64,000 nucleotides of DNA from Narthecium ossifragum (taxonomy: Eukaryota; Streptophyta; Magnoliopsida; Dioscoreales; Nartheciaceae): positions 21,520,129-21,584,128 of the forward strand of contig OY986968.1 in the NCBI GenBank assembly GCA_963920575.1. The letters are read 5' to 3'. Both the position numbers and the translations under genes were made by a program. Positions within the stretch are counted from its first letter, which is position 1; each line of letters begins with the position of its first letter. Under the pieces are notes generated by a model. It was not told the origin of the DNA and made no database searches. It saw only the letters and a list, made by a program, of their open reading frames with translations. Below are positions 43,614 through 56,057 of this stretch, piece after piece.

Positions 43614-44642
43614 ATGGCTAGCTTAGTGAAGTTGGAGTTCCTCCCTCTGGATATTACCGACAGTAACTATTTATCCTGGGCGCTGGATGCTGAACTCCAT
43701 TTAAATTCTAGAAACCTGGGAAGCACTATTAAAGAGGGGAATGTAGCCACACCAAATGAAAAAGACAGTGCCATTATATTGCTCCATCGCCACATCCACA
43801 AAGACCTAAAAAATGAGTACATTGCTGTGCGGGACCCACTAGATTTGTAGAAAAACTTAAGTTATAGGTTTTAACACTTAAGAACTATTGTCCTCCCCAC
43901 TGCCCAATATGACTGGATGCACCTACGTTTTCAAGATTTTAAGACCGTTAGTGAATACAATTCAGCCCTCCACAAAATCACCTCTCTATTAGAACTATGT
44001 GGCCAACCCATATTTGACCAAGAAAAACTTGAGAAGATTTTCTCCACCTTTCATGTCTCAAACCTGATTTTACAGCAGCAATATAGGCAACGTGATTATA
44101 AAAAATATTCTGAACTGATTGATGCCTTACTTAGAGCTCAGAGACAGAACCAAATCCTATTGAAAAATCGTGAGTCCCGTCCCTTTGACTCTGCTCCATT
44201 TCGAGAAGCAAATGCTAATACCTATCATGGACACGGTCATAGACGTGGCTGTGGGCGTGGACACAGACGAGGTCGTGGTCGTGGGCGAGGTAATGATACG
44301 TTTCATTTTTATCACGACGGATACAATGCCCCTCAACCCCTCTCTAAAAATGATCAAGTAGGGAATAGAAAGAGAAAGGAGCCTCAAGATGGAACCTCTA
44401 AGAAAAATGATGATGAATGCTACCGATGTGGACGAAAAGGGCACTGGTCTCGTAATTGTCGTGAGTCAAAGCATGCTGTGGAGCAGCACACAGCAAAAGA
44501 GAAGAAGAAATGTGTTGAAATGAACTTCACAAATTTTGATGGCCTGGCTGATATTCTTCTTCTCGATGCCCCTATGGTTGGTACATCTCTGGATGTATCG
44601 GACTTCCTCGTAGGATCTGAGGAGTGGATGGACACTAACTAA
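43614..44642 (+). pseudogene. Copia element II gag (nucleocapsid), broken
   Basis: Starts MASLVKLEFLPLDITDSNYL, the UBN2-type capsid region of plant copia gags. It continues through HLRFQDFKTVSEYNSALHKI and an RGR-rich basic linker to a CCHC zinc knuckle (CYRCGRKGHWSRNC, near 44419). It packages element RNA. In-frame stops near 43848 and 43873 break it. It stops at 44640 and the protease region starts after a gap. Confidence 0.88.
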
Positions 44643-44771
44643 AATCATGTATTATATCTAATATGGTTATATCTACTACTATGTAATTTGCTTGTTATCC
44701 TATGTATTTTTGAATGATTTAAAGTTTATGCATATCCTATAAATGCATATATTGCTCTAATTGTTTCCCAG

Positions 44772-45246
44772 ATGAATGGCGATGCATGTCTTGCAGACAG
44801 TGCAACAACAAATACCATCCTCCAAGATTGTAAGTATTTCTCACAGTTAACATTGAAAGAATCAAATGTGAATACAATATCAGGTCCAGCAGACTTGATT
44901 GAAGGCTTTAGAAGAGCCAACATAGTTTTGCCCAGAGGAACAAAACAATCTATTGATGATGCATTATACTCCACTAAATCCAGAAGAAATTTACTTAGTT
45001 TTAAGGATTTATGTCGTAATGGATATCATATAGAAACGACGAATGAAACTGGTGTAAAGTATTTATACATCACATTTATAGTTTCATGCCAGAAGCATGT
45101 GCTTGAGAAGCTTCATGCTCTTTCTTCTGATCTATACTATACAAAAATAAGATCAATAGAATCACATGCTGTGATGCACCAGAAGTGCACTAATCCAAGT
45201 GATTTTATATTTTGGCATGATCGACTTGGTCACCCTGGATCGGTGA
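44772..45246 (+). pseudogene. Copia element II protease and integrase start
   Basis: DACLADSATTNTILQDCKYF holds the retropepsin-type active site in altered form (ADSATT, where D-S/T-G-A is usual). It is followed by LYSTKSRRNLLSFKDL and the GAG-pre-integrase segment FWHDRLGHPGSVM with the His pair of the integrase zinc motif. It is interrupted at 45247 by a solo LTR and resumes at 47578. Confidence 0.88.
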
Positions 45247-45458
45247 TGTGAGGACCCGTCCCTCTACTCCTGTGGCTCGTCGTAGGCCACGAGGGCAATT
45301 TGGTAAATTGCGCCTTGTCGACTTGTTTCACACCCGCGTGTGCACACACTGACCATGTTTGTGGTAATGTTTGGCTAGAATGGTTAGTGGGATCCGGGAT
45401 CGAAAGATCCGGGCTTGGGTTTAAGTTTTAACCCAAGTCCAGCTTCCTGCGAAAGAGG

Positions 45459-45679
45459 GATTGATCCTTCCTTGCTAGAGGGATCGATCAGTCTTTGCCA
45501 GGAATATGGATCGTTGAGAAGGATCGATCGGTCTCTCGGGACGGATCGATTGGACTAAGAGAAGGATCGATCGGTCTCTTGGTTGGATCGATCGTTCCCT
45601 TGGCTGGATCGATCGGTCTCCTTGGCTGGATCGATCGCTCTCTTGGCTAGATCGATCGGTCTCCTTGGACGGATCGATC
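45459..45679 (+). promoter_or_regulatory. GATCGATC array, 22 nt before a TATA box
   Basis: About ten cores, the later ones in a near-regular tandem series of 21-22 nt pitch. The gap to the TATA box equals that in the LTR at 15656. Confidence 0.6.
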
Positions 45680-46048
45680 CTGCTAAGTCGGTTCGTTTGC
45701 CTATAAAGCAGACAGAACCTTCTTCCTTGAATCTCTTTGAAAAACCGGATTCTTGGGCTGAGAATTCCTGGATTTCGAAGAGTTCGTGGACGATCCAAGG
45801 CCTAGCAGCTGGGATTGAAGCTGCTCTTGCTCCGGTAGGGATTCCTACCTACATTCTTCGGGTTTTTGGAAGCTTTTTCCGGCTGTCGATGTTCTTATGC
45901 TTAGACTTATTGTATACATGTTAGATTGTAGTATTTCCGCCGGTTTTGGATTCGTGATGCTTCGTACTACTAGATCCCAGGTTTTGGTGGGATTTGGTGG
46001 AGTTTTCCGGCGGTATTTCTCGCCGTCGGCTTACCGGAGAACCCAACC

Positions 46049-46308
46049 GATCGATCCGTCTGTGAGAGGGATCGATCCCTCCTTGTTGGGCATGCTGAAC
46101 CCGAGCAGGATAGATCGGCCCGGGTGAGGGCGATCGATCCCAGTGCCTTGGATAGCATGGGACGTTCCCTATCGCGAGTCGGATCGATCGTCCTGGGAGG
46201 ACGGATCGATCGGACTCGGCGCGATAGGGAGAGTTTGCTCCCTGCCATTAGAGGGATCGATCCTTCCCTTGGGAAGGGATCGATCCTTCCCTTGGGAAGG
46301 GATCGATC
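46049..46308 (+). repeat. GATCGATC array in the transcribed LTR part
   Basis: Paired cores with pitch 21-23 nt. The last three are 23 nt apart and form near-perfect fold-backs (cttccc and gggaag arms). Confidence 0.7.
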
Positions 46309-47577
46309 CGACTATGGCACAGAGAGAAAATGTATCTTGTTTTGCCGTGGGGCTTTGTATGACGGTTTTCTTTACTGTCTTAATACCTTGTACATATGTT
46401 GAAGCATGTTAGCCCTATAATAAGGGCAGTGGTGAACCGGGGGAGTGATGACTCTCAGGATGTTTAGAATAAACGGGCGGGTAGCCCTACAACTTTTCCT
46501 AGCCTTGCATGCCGGCGTGCGCCGAGGGCTTTATCTGTATTATCTGTGAGCTGTTGTTTGCGGGGCTGCTTCCCGGTGCAGGTGTTGTGGTGGACTGTTG
46601 GCAGTTGATAGTGGTACCACTGCAGCAGCTCCTTAGACCTTATTATCATGTTCACCACCCAGGGCCGGCAGGGTGCCGTGCCCAGATCTTGTTTGATATA
46701 TCATCACATACTGTTGAATGTTTATTTGTATTATCCTGCGCATGTCCATAACATGCATTGTGTTGCGCATTAGTTGCATCTGTGTAGGGCGTTGCCGATC
46801 CGGGGCTTTCGGGTAGCCCGGATCTAGCTCTAGGACCGTTGTGGGTAGCTTGGTCCAGGACTCGATTTGTAGTATTCAGTCATTTTCGATGATAGGGTTA
46901 GTTTGACCTGAATACATGTTGCTTGATGATTATAGAGGTCGTGTCGACTTCAAGTTGTATCCGAAGTGTAGCCGGAGTCCAGTGTTCCTAAACTCTTGGG
47001 AGGAGGAGTGCCTGCCCAGCGGTGTCCTGGCCCGCCAAACGGTATTCTGTGTCCTGTTGAGAGTTGCAGTGTTTTGGGCCTGCGTTCACGGACTTCCGGT
47101 AGGGTTATGGGACCCTTGTATACACCTAGGGTAAACTTGGAGGCGATACTGTTGTGTTCCCTCCCTTATGAGTGTCGTAGTGTAGTGTCCATGCTGAGCT
47201 TAGTGCTCACTCCTACCCGGCCTGCGTTTTGCAGTTGCTGGCGCTAGCTCTTCTTCGGTCGCCCCTACCGGGCCGGTGTTTGGTGACGTAGCGGCGTTTG
47301 GCGGTGCTTGAGAGGTGGCGATGTTACAGTTTTATACCTTTTGTTATAGATAGTCTCCTACGGGAGTGATAAATGTATAATATCCCTGTTTGAGGATTGT
47401 ATATAAATATCCAGTTTCTGTCTTTGAGTTCTGAATGTTTGTATAATACAGGATGGTTATGACTTGCTAGGGTAACCACTACGATTAGAGGGAAACCTCG
47501 CCAAAATTTCCGCAGTAGGTTAGGTTCCGCTTCACGTCGCCCGGCCCGGTTGGGACTACGCGGGTCGGGGCGTGACA

Positions 47578-50500
47578 GGTGATGATGCGTCGAATCATTG
47601 AGAATTCAAATGAGCATAATCTTAAGAAACAAAAAATTCTTTTGACCAGTGAATATTCATGTGCTTCTTACTTTCAAGGAAAACTAATAGTAACACTATC
47701 CCCCTCTAAGGTCACCTTTGAATCCCCAAATTTCTTGGAGAGAATTCAAGGTGATATATGTGGACCCCTTCATCCCTCAAGTGGACCATTTTGATACTTC
47801 ATGGTCTTAATAGATGCTTCCACACGATGAATGTATGTATGCCTTCTATCCACTCGTAACATTGCTTTTGCTTAACTTTTAGCTCAGATCATTCGGTTAC
47901 AAGCCCAGTTCCCAGACTATCCCATCAAGACAATTCATCTTGATAATGCTGGTGAGTTTACATCTCAAGCATTTTTATATTATTGTATATCAGTTGGGAT
48001 AAATATGGAACACTCTTTTGCACACACACATACTCAGAATGGCTTAGCAGAATCACTTATTAAACGTATCCAACTGATAGCTAGACCATTGCTTATGAAG
48101 TCCAAATTACATTTCTCAGCTTGGGGACATGTTGTATTACATGCAGCATCCTTGATCCGAGTCAGGCCATCCGCATATCATAAATTTTCACCAGTGCAAC
48201 TTGTCTTTGGCCAACAACCAAATATTTCTCACTTAAGGATTTTTGGATGTGTTGTCTATGTTCCAAATCCTCCACCTCAAAGAACCAAAATGGGTCCTCA
48301 ACGCCGACTGGGTATCTACGTTGGTTTTGATTCTTCTTCTATCATTAGGTATCTAGAGCCTTTAACATGAGATTTGTTTAAAGCACGTTTTGCTGACTGT
48401 CACTTTGATGAGTCAGTTTTCCCACCATTAGGGGAAGACAAGAAGAAACCAGAGGCTCAAAATGAACTCGAAGTTCAGAAGATTATACATTTGCAGAAAA
48501 TTACGAATCAGATGACTGATGCATTTACTGATTCACAACGAGTGATGAAATCACATATTCCAGCTGTAAATGCTCCAGCTCGGATTAATGTTCATGAAGA
48601 ACAATTTGATGATGCTAAAGCATGTGAATCTAAAGCACGCCAGAAGCGTGGGAGACCTATTGACGCCAAGGATAAGGTCCCAAGGAAAAGAATGGCACAA
48701 TGACAAACTGGACAGAAGGTTGATTCTCCCGAAGAGATTAACAAACCCGAAGTTTGTATTTCAAATAAGAATCGATTTGAAAAGACACCTCTCAATGAGG
48801 TTTAGACACCTCCTGAAGAGGTTTAGGCACCTCCTGAAGAGGTCAGATATATGAAAATCATGAGATCTCGATAAATTGTGTGCACACTGAGAAAAAGTGG
48901 AATATAAATGAAACTATTGTCGACAACTTATTTGCATATGTAGTTGCTCTTGATATTACCAGAAGTAATGAAGAGCTTGAGCCAAAATTCGTCGAAGAGT
49001 GTCGACGTAGAATTGATTGGGCAAAATGGAAAAAAGCTATTCAAGCTGAATTAGACTCGCTGGCTAAATGAATTGTTTTTTGGACCTGTAGTCCAGACAC
49101 CAGAAGATATCAAACCAGTGGGATACAAATGGATATTTGTATGCAAGCGAAATGAGAAAAATGAGATTGTGCGATATAAAGCATGGCTTGTAGCACAATG
49201 TTTCTCACAAAAGCCTGCTATAGACTATGAGGAGACATACTCTCCTGTAATGGATGCAATAACCTTTCGCTTCTTGATTGGTTTAGCAGTCTCAGAAAGA
49301 CTAGATATGCATCTAATGGACGTAATCATACTTATATGGGTCACTAGATAGTGACATTTGTATGAAAGTCCCTGAATGACTTAAATTGCCTAAAACAAAT
49401 AAATCTCGGGATCTGTATTCTATTAAACTTCAAAGATCCTTATATGGGTTAAAACAATCTGGCCGGATGTGGTATAATTGGCTCAGTGAGTATCTTCTAA
49501 AAGAAAGATATATAAATAACCCAGTTTGCCCATGTCTTTTCACCAAGAAATCAAATTCCGAATTTGCTATTATTGTAGTATATGTCGATGACCTGAATTT
49601 AATTGGGACTCCTGAAGGGCTCACAAATGCATCTGACTATTTAAAGAAGGAATTTGAAATGAAAGATCTTGGAAAGACAAAATTTTGCCTCGACCTGTAC
49701 ATCGAGCACTTTCCAAGTGGAATATTGGTTCACCAATCAAATTATACGGAAAAGGTCCTAAGACAATTTTACATGGACAAAACTCATCCATTGAGTTCTC
49801 CAATGGTTATTTGATCTCTCGATGTGAAGAAAGACCCTTTCCGCCCTCATGAAGATGGTGAAGAACTCATTGGTCCTGAAGTACCATATCTTAGTGCTAT
49901 TGGAACTCTCATGTATCTAACAAATTGCACACGGCCCGATATAGCCTTCGCAGTCAATTTATTAGCAAGATTCAGTTCTGCACCGACCCGAAGGCACTGA
50001 AATGGGATCAAGCACATATTGCGCTATCTTCGTGGAACTACAGGTATTGGACTATTTTTCTCAAATAATTCGAGGTCACAGTTAGTTTGCTATGCATATG
50101 CTAGTTATCTTTCTGATCCACATAAGGCCAAGTCACAAACCGGGTATATATTTCTCTATGGTAACACTACTATATCTTGACAATGATCTATGAAGTAGAC
50201 ACTAACCACCACCTCTTCAAATCATGTTGAGATACTTGCTATTGATGAGGCAAGTCGAGAATGTATATGGTTAAGAAGTATGATGCAGCATATTCAAGAT
50301 AGTTGTGGATTATCTTCAATTAGGAAGATCCCGATGATATTATATGAAGATAATGCAGTTTACATCTCTGAAATCAGAGGCGGATATATCAAAGGCGATA
50401 GAACTAAGCATATTTCTCCAAAGTTCTTCTACACACATGAGCTTCAGAAGAATGACGATATTGATGTCCAGCAGATACGCTCTAGTGATAATTTGGCCGA

Positions 50501-50588
50501 TCTATTTACAAAGGCACTACTGACGACAACATTCAGAAAGCTAGTGCATGATACCGGAATGCGTCGTCTCAAGGATCTCTTGTGCTAA
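47578..50588 (+). pseudogene. Copia element II integrase, reverse transcriptase and RNase H, decayed
   Basis: In order: integrase zinc and core (FLERIQGDICGPLHPSSGPF, HLDNAGEF, HTQNGLAESLIKRIQL, LRIFGCVVYVPNPP), then RT (KPVGYKWIFVCKRNEKNEIV, LYGLKQSGRMWYNWLSEYL, the catalytic box YVDDLNLIGT near 49578), then RNase H ([59 protein letters not shown]). These would copy and integrate the element. Stops or frame changes occur near 47793, 47872, 48368, 48700, 49069, 49348 and 49813, among others. The polypurine tract (aatggggag) precedes the 3' LTR at 50836. Confidence 0.9.
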
Positions 50589-50835
50589 GCACCTGAAGCT
50601 TACCTTATATCTTCATGATGGAAAGTCATGATCTTAGAAGGTATTCATGTACTGTACTCTTTTTCATTTGTAAGGTTTTTCCCACCGGGTTTTCCTTGGC
50701 AAGATTTTAATGAGACAGTCTTGATAACCTAATACCTCTCTAAGCCAGAGTGACATACTCTTTCCATTCACTGAGGGTTTTTTTTAGCAAAGGTTTTTAA
50801 CAATACATATTCTTTAGTGGTCATCCAATGGGGAG

Positions 50836-51170
50836 TGTTGTAACATGTGATGAAAGAGCATCCATTGTTGACAAATGTGGATGACCATGCTTGAGCAACC
50901 ACCAATAAAAAGTTAATGAGGGTGGAAAGTTTTTCACTCATGTGATAATAGATTAATTTGTCTCATTTACCCAATTTCCTATAAATAGGCATCATCAGGC
51001 TGATGAAGAGATTGGAGATTGAAAGAGAGGAAACATTCACGTATCTTGCTCTTACTCTCCACTCTTGCTCTATTCTACTTCACATCCATGATGTGTCCTC
51101 TTAGCATAAATTCATGTCTTTAGTGTATGTGTGTATATCTCACTGTCCTCAAGCACTTATATATACAACA
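50836..51170 (+). mobile_element. 3' LTR of copia element II
   Basis: It starts TGTTGTAACATGTGATG after the ggggag polypurine tract and ends TATATACAACA, 335 bp. It keeps a TATA-like ctataaatagg near 50980, which is altered in the 5' copy. Confidence 0.9.
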
Positions 51171-51785
51171 AATATGACATAATTGCTTAGTTCAAAAACT
51201 TTTTTATTTCATGTTTGGATAGCATAATAGGAAAAACTTTCTACAACTAGTCAGACATGCAATCGTCTGTTATATGTACTTGATCAAACTAAATTTTGCT
51301 TGTCATAAGATTTTCAATTTTGTATAGCTGTATTTTATATTTTAGATTTATATCTTTTTTGTTTTATACAGTTGGTTTATTTTCAGAAGTCAGGAAGAAA
51401 GACAATGGGAGGGGGGGACGGGGTTATTTGCATGGATTAGAGAAGGGTTAATTTTATGCAATTGGCTGAGTTTTGAAATTTAGCACTAAACTCATGCGTC
51501 AGATTGAGAAGTTGGTTACTATGAAACTCTCGATCCAAAAGCTTAACCCAAAAGCTGCACCATATTATAATAATCTAACAAAGAAGGTATATTTCACATC
51601 AATTAGAGTTGAAGGAATTGTGACTATTTCTTCCTATAGCCTACAAGATATTGTTTAATTCATAACCAGATATAGTTCTCTTGGATACATGGGTAACACC
51701 TATTGTTCAATTCATAATCATCTGGTGCAGCATCTTTATACATATAGCAAGTTGATAACTTAACATGTCAATATTACATTATGTG
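51171..51785. other. Non-coding, start matches 35969-36017
   Basis: The first 48 bp after the LTR match the site at 35969-36017, the other side of the copia II target. The rest is AT-rich. A 61-codon frame at 51473-51658 has no recognisable domain. Confidence 0.4.
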
Positions 51786-52907
51786 TGTTGACAGCGTAGC
51801 AAATTAATTCCTAGACCACTAGTGTGTATAGCGGCGTAGTCCGGGACGGTCCTTGAGGGGAAGTCGATAGTCAATATGTTATGTTAATCTGGACGAAGAA
51901 TGCACTATATGAAAAATGTGAGATTGGGATGATTAAACTAGATTGATTAAAGCAAAAGCAAATAAGTTAAACTAAATAAATCTAGTTGATTGAAATAAAA
52001 GGAGACCTAGGAACCACCAAATCCACCCTAGTTTCAGACTACTCTCTATTAGTTATCTTTAAGCAATGAATTATGGGAACATATCAAATCCTAGATTATT
52101 GCAAGCTCACGTGGATCACTAAACAAAATTATAAATCTAAGGGCATGACCTATCTTCACTAAGAATGAGTTGTCTTCGACCCTACACTACTTGATGTAAG
52201 CACAAGTCATATGTGTTAGACAAAGATTATCTCCATAGCATTTTCAATCACATTAAAACCATTACAAGGGAACATGTATATGAATACAACTGCATAGACA
52301 TGTTTCAAGATGAAGAATTGAAGTCCTTTTATATTAAAATTAAATACCAAATCCCTTACAATCATGTTCCGAGAGAAAGATTACATTAAGAAAAACCAAA
52401 AGAATACTAGACCTAGCTAGGGCTTCATTGGAGCCCCTAGAAGACGATTTAGCGACTCAATCTCTGCGCGACGGAGTCGATGTCAATGGTTGAGGTCGCC
52501 ATTTTCTCCCCTGCTCCTCCTCTTTGCTTCTTCTCTCTGTTAATTTCTTCTCTCCGATCCCATCTTTGATGAACCAGCCGATCTCTCCTTTAATAGCCAC
52601 CAGCCAACGTTGCCAGTTCTCCTTTTGTCTCTTTCTACATACCTTTCCAAGCATAAAATATCCCTCTTAATCAATCATATCCAGTTAGGACTGCTACGTT
52701 TCCTTCTTCCCTTAATTTGATGATTTGAATGGCAGCTATATGGAGCACTTCATATCTTTCCCTGATTGGCCAATCTAATGAGCGTTGTTTTTTAACCCAC
52801 TATAGAACGGACGGCTATGATTAGATTTAGTTTCAATCTTCTTCTCAACTTGCTGTACTTGAACGTCAATTAAAACTCCAGTTAAATTTAGTGCTCTCGC
52901 ACTAACA
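51786..52907 (-). mobile_element. LTR (Ty3 Athila/Tat-like), minus strand, probably solo
   Basis: On the minus strand it starts TGTTAGTGCGAGAGCAC and ends GCTACGCTGTCAACA. Near its end it has the 'cccggactacgccgctatac' phrase comparable with the LTR end at 960-1010. No coding region adjoins it. A clear 5-bp duplication was not found, so the borders are uncertain by a few bases. It lacks a GATCGATC array. Confidence 0.6.
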
Positions 52908-53966
52908 AGTGCAATTTAAAGGGTGAATAGAGGTGGAATTCATAGCATATCATTTCAATCATGATACAGCACTAGTAGGAAAAAAGTCTTTCAGCAAATA
53001 GATTACTCGAGAATCGTGATATTGTATCACATGATGCAATATAATAAAAAAACAAAGAGGATGCGAAGAACGTTCTTCGTTATTACGTGTGTGCCGTGGG
53101 CAGGGGTGTCATTCGGGTCGGCTTGGTCCGGTCTAAACCTGGGCGGGTTGGAGGAAATACCCGGTTTCCTCCGGTCCGGGTCTTGTAATCATTCGGACCG
53201 ATCCGGTCCAGTGTCGGGCCCAATAAGCCTTCCACCCGGTCTGACCCGGGTATGACCATGTTAGATTTGAAGACCGAGCTGGACTGGATCGAACTGGGCC
53301 AAACTCGGCCCGCCAGCCCCCTTTCTCCTCTCTCATCTTTCTTCCTCTCTTCCGATGTTCTTTCTCCTTCTCTCTTAGCGTGGAGACGGCAGTAGTCGAG
53401 CTTGTTCTTGAAGAAGTAGAGGAGGAGGTGGTCGCCGATGTGGTTGCGGCAGGGGGAGGGCTGGGAGCCGGGGACCATCAAGATGCGATCTTTGGTGCTG
53501 GGGAGGAAGTTGGAGTGATGAGATATGCAGGATTAAGGAGGCTGACATTTGGATCTAGGACGACACGAGGTGCCAATGACGGCGATGGAATGGACAGGGG
53601 ACTGTAGATCGTCGTCGACGACGGCACTCGAGTAAAGTAGGGTTGTCGAAGGCGTTGGAGAGCGACACCGATAAGGGTATCTTGCGAGGCTAGCAGAGGA
53701 GAGTGAAGGCTTGCCTGGTTGGAGAGAGGACGGCGACCTCGGGAGGAGGTGGTGGCGTGGTTTGCCACGGGACTCAAATAATCGACAAATACATTGGATC
53801 TTGCAACCCTATGGTTCGAATGATACATTATAAGCATTGAGTTTGGATTATCTATAATATCCATGAATTCACTAACATTATAACTTGATCTTTGGCCTTC
53901 ATTGGAGATTTTATTTGTCACAATACATAATATTTCTCAATTCATCCTGAAATTCCTTGAACTTTT
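52908..53966. other. Non-coding interval with degraded repeat traces
   Basis: A CACTAGTAGGAAAAA end-like motif at about 52970 and a 'caggggtgtcattcgggtcg' motif at about 53101 hint at DNA-transposon remnants. Neither has a partner end. The open frames at 53083-53921 have no domain. Confidence 0.35.
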
Positions 53967-54391
53967 TTATTCATCCTGAAAGAACCTGGCCTTTGACAGA
54001 CTCAATGCATGATTATGTTCCAAAATAACAATTGTCAATTTGAATTTTCCATCAACATGTAAACTTGCATTTATTTTTGCATTGCAATTTTTCCCACAAT
54101 TTGCCCTCGGTCGTATGATTTCTTTTCCAGCTGGTTCAACTTTTCCACTTCGTGAGCAGCAAAACATGACATACATCACATTTCCATTCACATCCGCCTT
54201 ATGACTTCTCTTTGAAACTGAAAAACCCTTTTGTTTATCATACATTCTGTAATAATCTCATACTTAATTAACAGAATCAAATATCATGTCATAATTTGGA
54301 TCATCTAATTTCTCAATTACGGTCCTAACTTCATCGTCTTCTTTCTTCTACTTCCACTTATACTTTTTCATAGTCCTTGTTGTGATCCATG
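53967..54391 (-). pseudogene. FAR1/FHY3-type DNA-binding domain pseudogene
   Basis: The minus strand reads MDHNKDYEKV, a stop, acidic sequence, DPNYDMIFDSVN, stops, then YYRMYDKQKGFSVSKRSHK and VMYVMFCCSRSGK. It continues with RANCGKNCNAKINASLHVDG, KFKLTIVILEHNHALS. This is the FAR1 zinc-binding fold (C, C, H-x-H with the EHNH box) of transcription factors derived from Mutator-type transposases. At least three stops precede the domain, and the transposase core (MULE) and SWIM domain are absent. It may be a far-red signalling gene relic or a transposon relic. Confidence 0.8.
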
Positions 54392-54905
54392 ACTAGACTT
54401 TAATCAGAAGAAAATAAATAAAACATAATATAAGACATTGTTGTAGATATGTCTATTGAGATTCTCTACATCCCTAAAAATACAGTAATCCATGTTAGAT
54501 AGAATAATATATCTGTGATGAAGCAAGAAATTAAAATAATATGAAGGCAGTTGGCTTTCTATTGCTAACTAAGCGGAGCATCATTAATTCCTCGTAAATG
54601 CCTTGAATGTCATTATTCTAGAAGGGATCTTGGTACTTCATGATCATCGTGTTCGTGAATTGCTTAACATGGAGATTTTTGTCGATACAAGTTAAGTTCG
54701 TCTCTTCCTCAGTCTCCGCATAATAGTTCTGCATATATTTGGTTGCCGTTATAGATTGTTTTAGATTGTTATATCCTCATCAGTTATCTATTTTGAAATT
54801 TATAAGCCAAGTTTTATGATCCAAGTCAAATCCAATCTCAGACATGCATCTAAGTCTATGTAAATGCTATGTTTTATCAAACTCACGATTCACAAGCACA
54901 AATTA
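54392..54905. other. Non-coding interval
   Basis: AT-rich, with no domain or repeat recognised. It ends with the copia III target copy aatta (54901-54905). Confidence 0.35.
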
Positions 54906-55447
54906 TGTTGGTGAATCTAGGTGTTAGATAGCTTGGTTTATTTTTTTTCAAATCAGGACAAACAAATTAAAACACAGATCAAAACATGTAATACAATTTA
55001 AAGTAAATATGGTCTAGGAGGCGCGTGCGAGAAATCGCTGCACTAAAAATCGGAGACGCCTCTCGTGCGGAGTTGATCGCCATCCGATTTCCAAGGTACA
55101 AACCGACGGCCTGATCTCGTCGTTAGCACGATTCGGCGAGAACACACAATGAACCAACACTCGTACTGTTGATTTAGTTGGAAGGCTTTAAAAGAGAGTT
55201 TTATAGGTTTAGAAGTAGAGAATAAAGAAGAAGATTGCATGTAGAGAGAACTTTCTCTATATAGAACTCTCAGGAAGAAGAAAGAGGATTTAAAGCACAA
55301 TAAAGGAGGATATATGGCATGCTGTCATGTGTAGAAACCTCCTCTCCACATGGCAACCTTGGCAATAAAGCCATGCCAAGTGTCAAAAAGCAACTGTAAC
55401 ATTATAGGGGCATTTAAAACCTTTTTTTTAATACAATCTTAACAACA
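54906..55447 (-). mobile_element. 3' LTR of copia element III (minus)
   Basis: On the minus strand it starts TGTTGTTAAGATTG and ends GATTCACCAACA, 542 bp. Its partner is at 60491-61034. The two differ at roughly 10% of sites by eye. The polypurine tract (tttttgtgggggat on the minus strand) adjoins at 55448-55466. The target copies are aatta (54901-54905) and aattc (61035-61039). Confidence 0.9.
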
Positions 55448-56057
55448 ATCCCCCACAAAAAGGGATTAAAATGTCACAAAAAACACGATCGAGAAAATCG
55501 GAAAGCATTATAGATATATGTAATCAACTTTTACTGTGCATCATGCAAGATTACAAGGTACCTTTTGGGTTTGAACCTGTACTTAGTCATGAGTGTATTG
55601 GACCGAGAGACCATGGTGGACTAGGTCTTGAACCATCCATCTTTGATCGATCTTCTACAAGCACACACATAGTAGGGAGAGTGCTATTGGTTCTATTTGC
55701 GGGTTAGCGCTATCATGGTCATGCGCTTCCTTGATTCTCATGAGAGTTCTGGGGATTTGCCCTGATCCCATAATCGTGGCCTCACGATGACTCTCACTTA
55801 GGTGAGTCCTCCAAAGGTGTCTGTGACGGCGCACACCTTTCAGAAGAATTTTTGCATTGGATCCATTAAGAGATATACTCAACCTAACAGTCAGATGAAG
55901 CACCAATCACCATAGGGATGGGGTTGGAGTAGCAACTCCTAAATATATTTATAATTTGGTGCTTCTCACACGCCACATCAACAGCTCCGTTGTTACCCTT
56001 TGAACCTCATTCATGGATGAATCCACTCACAAGGTAGTGATCCACCGTTGGTGACAA

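Larger units (their letters stand above)
45247..47577 (+). mobile_element. Solo LTR (TGTGAGG family) inside copia II
   Basis: It starts TGTGAGGACCCGTCC and ends GGGTCGGGGCGTGACA, with a perfect duplication ggtga at 45242-45246 and 47578-47582. A GATCGATC array at 45459-45679 is followed by a TATA box (ctataaag, 45701). A second array lies at 46049-46308. It is the closest relative of the LTR at 15656-23204. Confidence 0.94.

Noticed and set aside
52969..52990. CACTA transposon terminus (CACTAGTAGGAAAAA)
   Set aside because: No opposite terminus, subterminal repeats or 3-bp duplication could be found; kept only as a trace.
53101..53260. hAT transposon terminus (CAGGGGTGTCATTCGGG)
   Set aside because: No matching inverted end or 8-bp duplication nearby.
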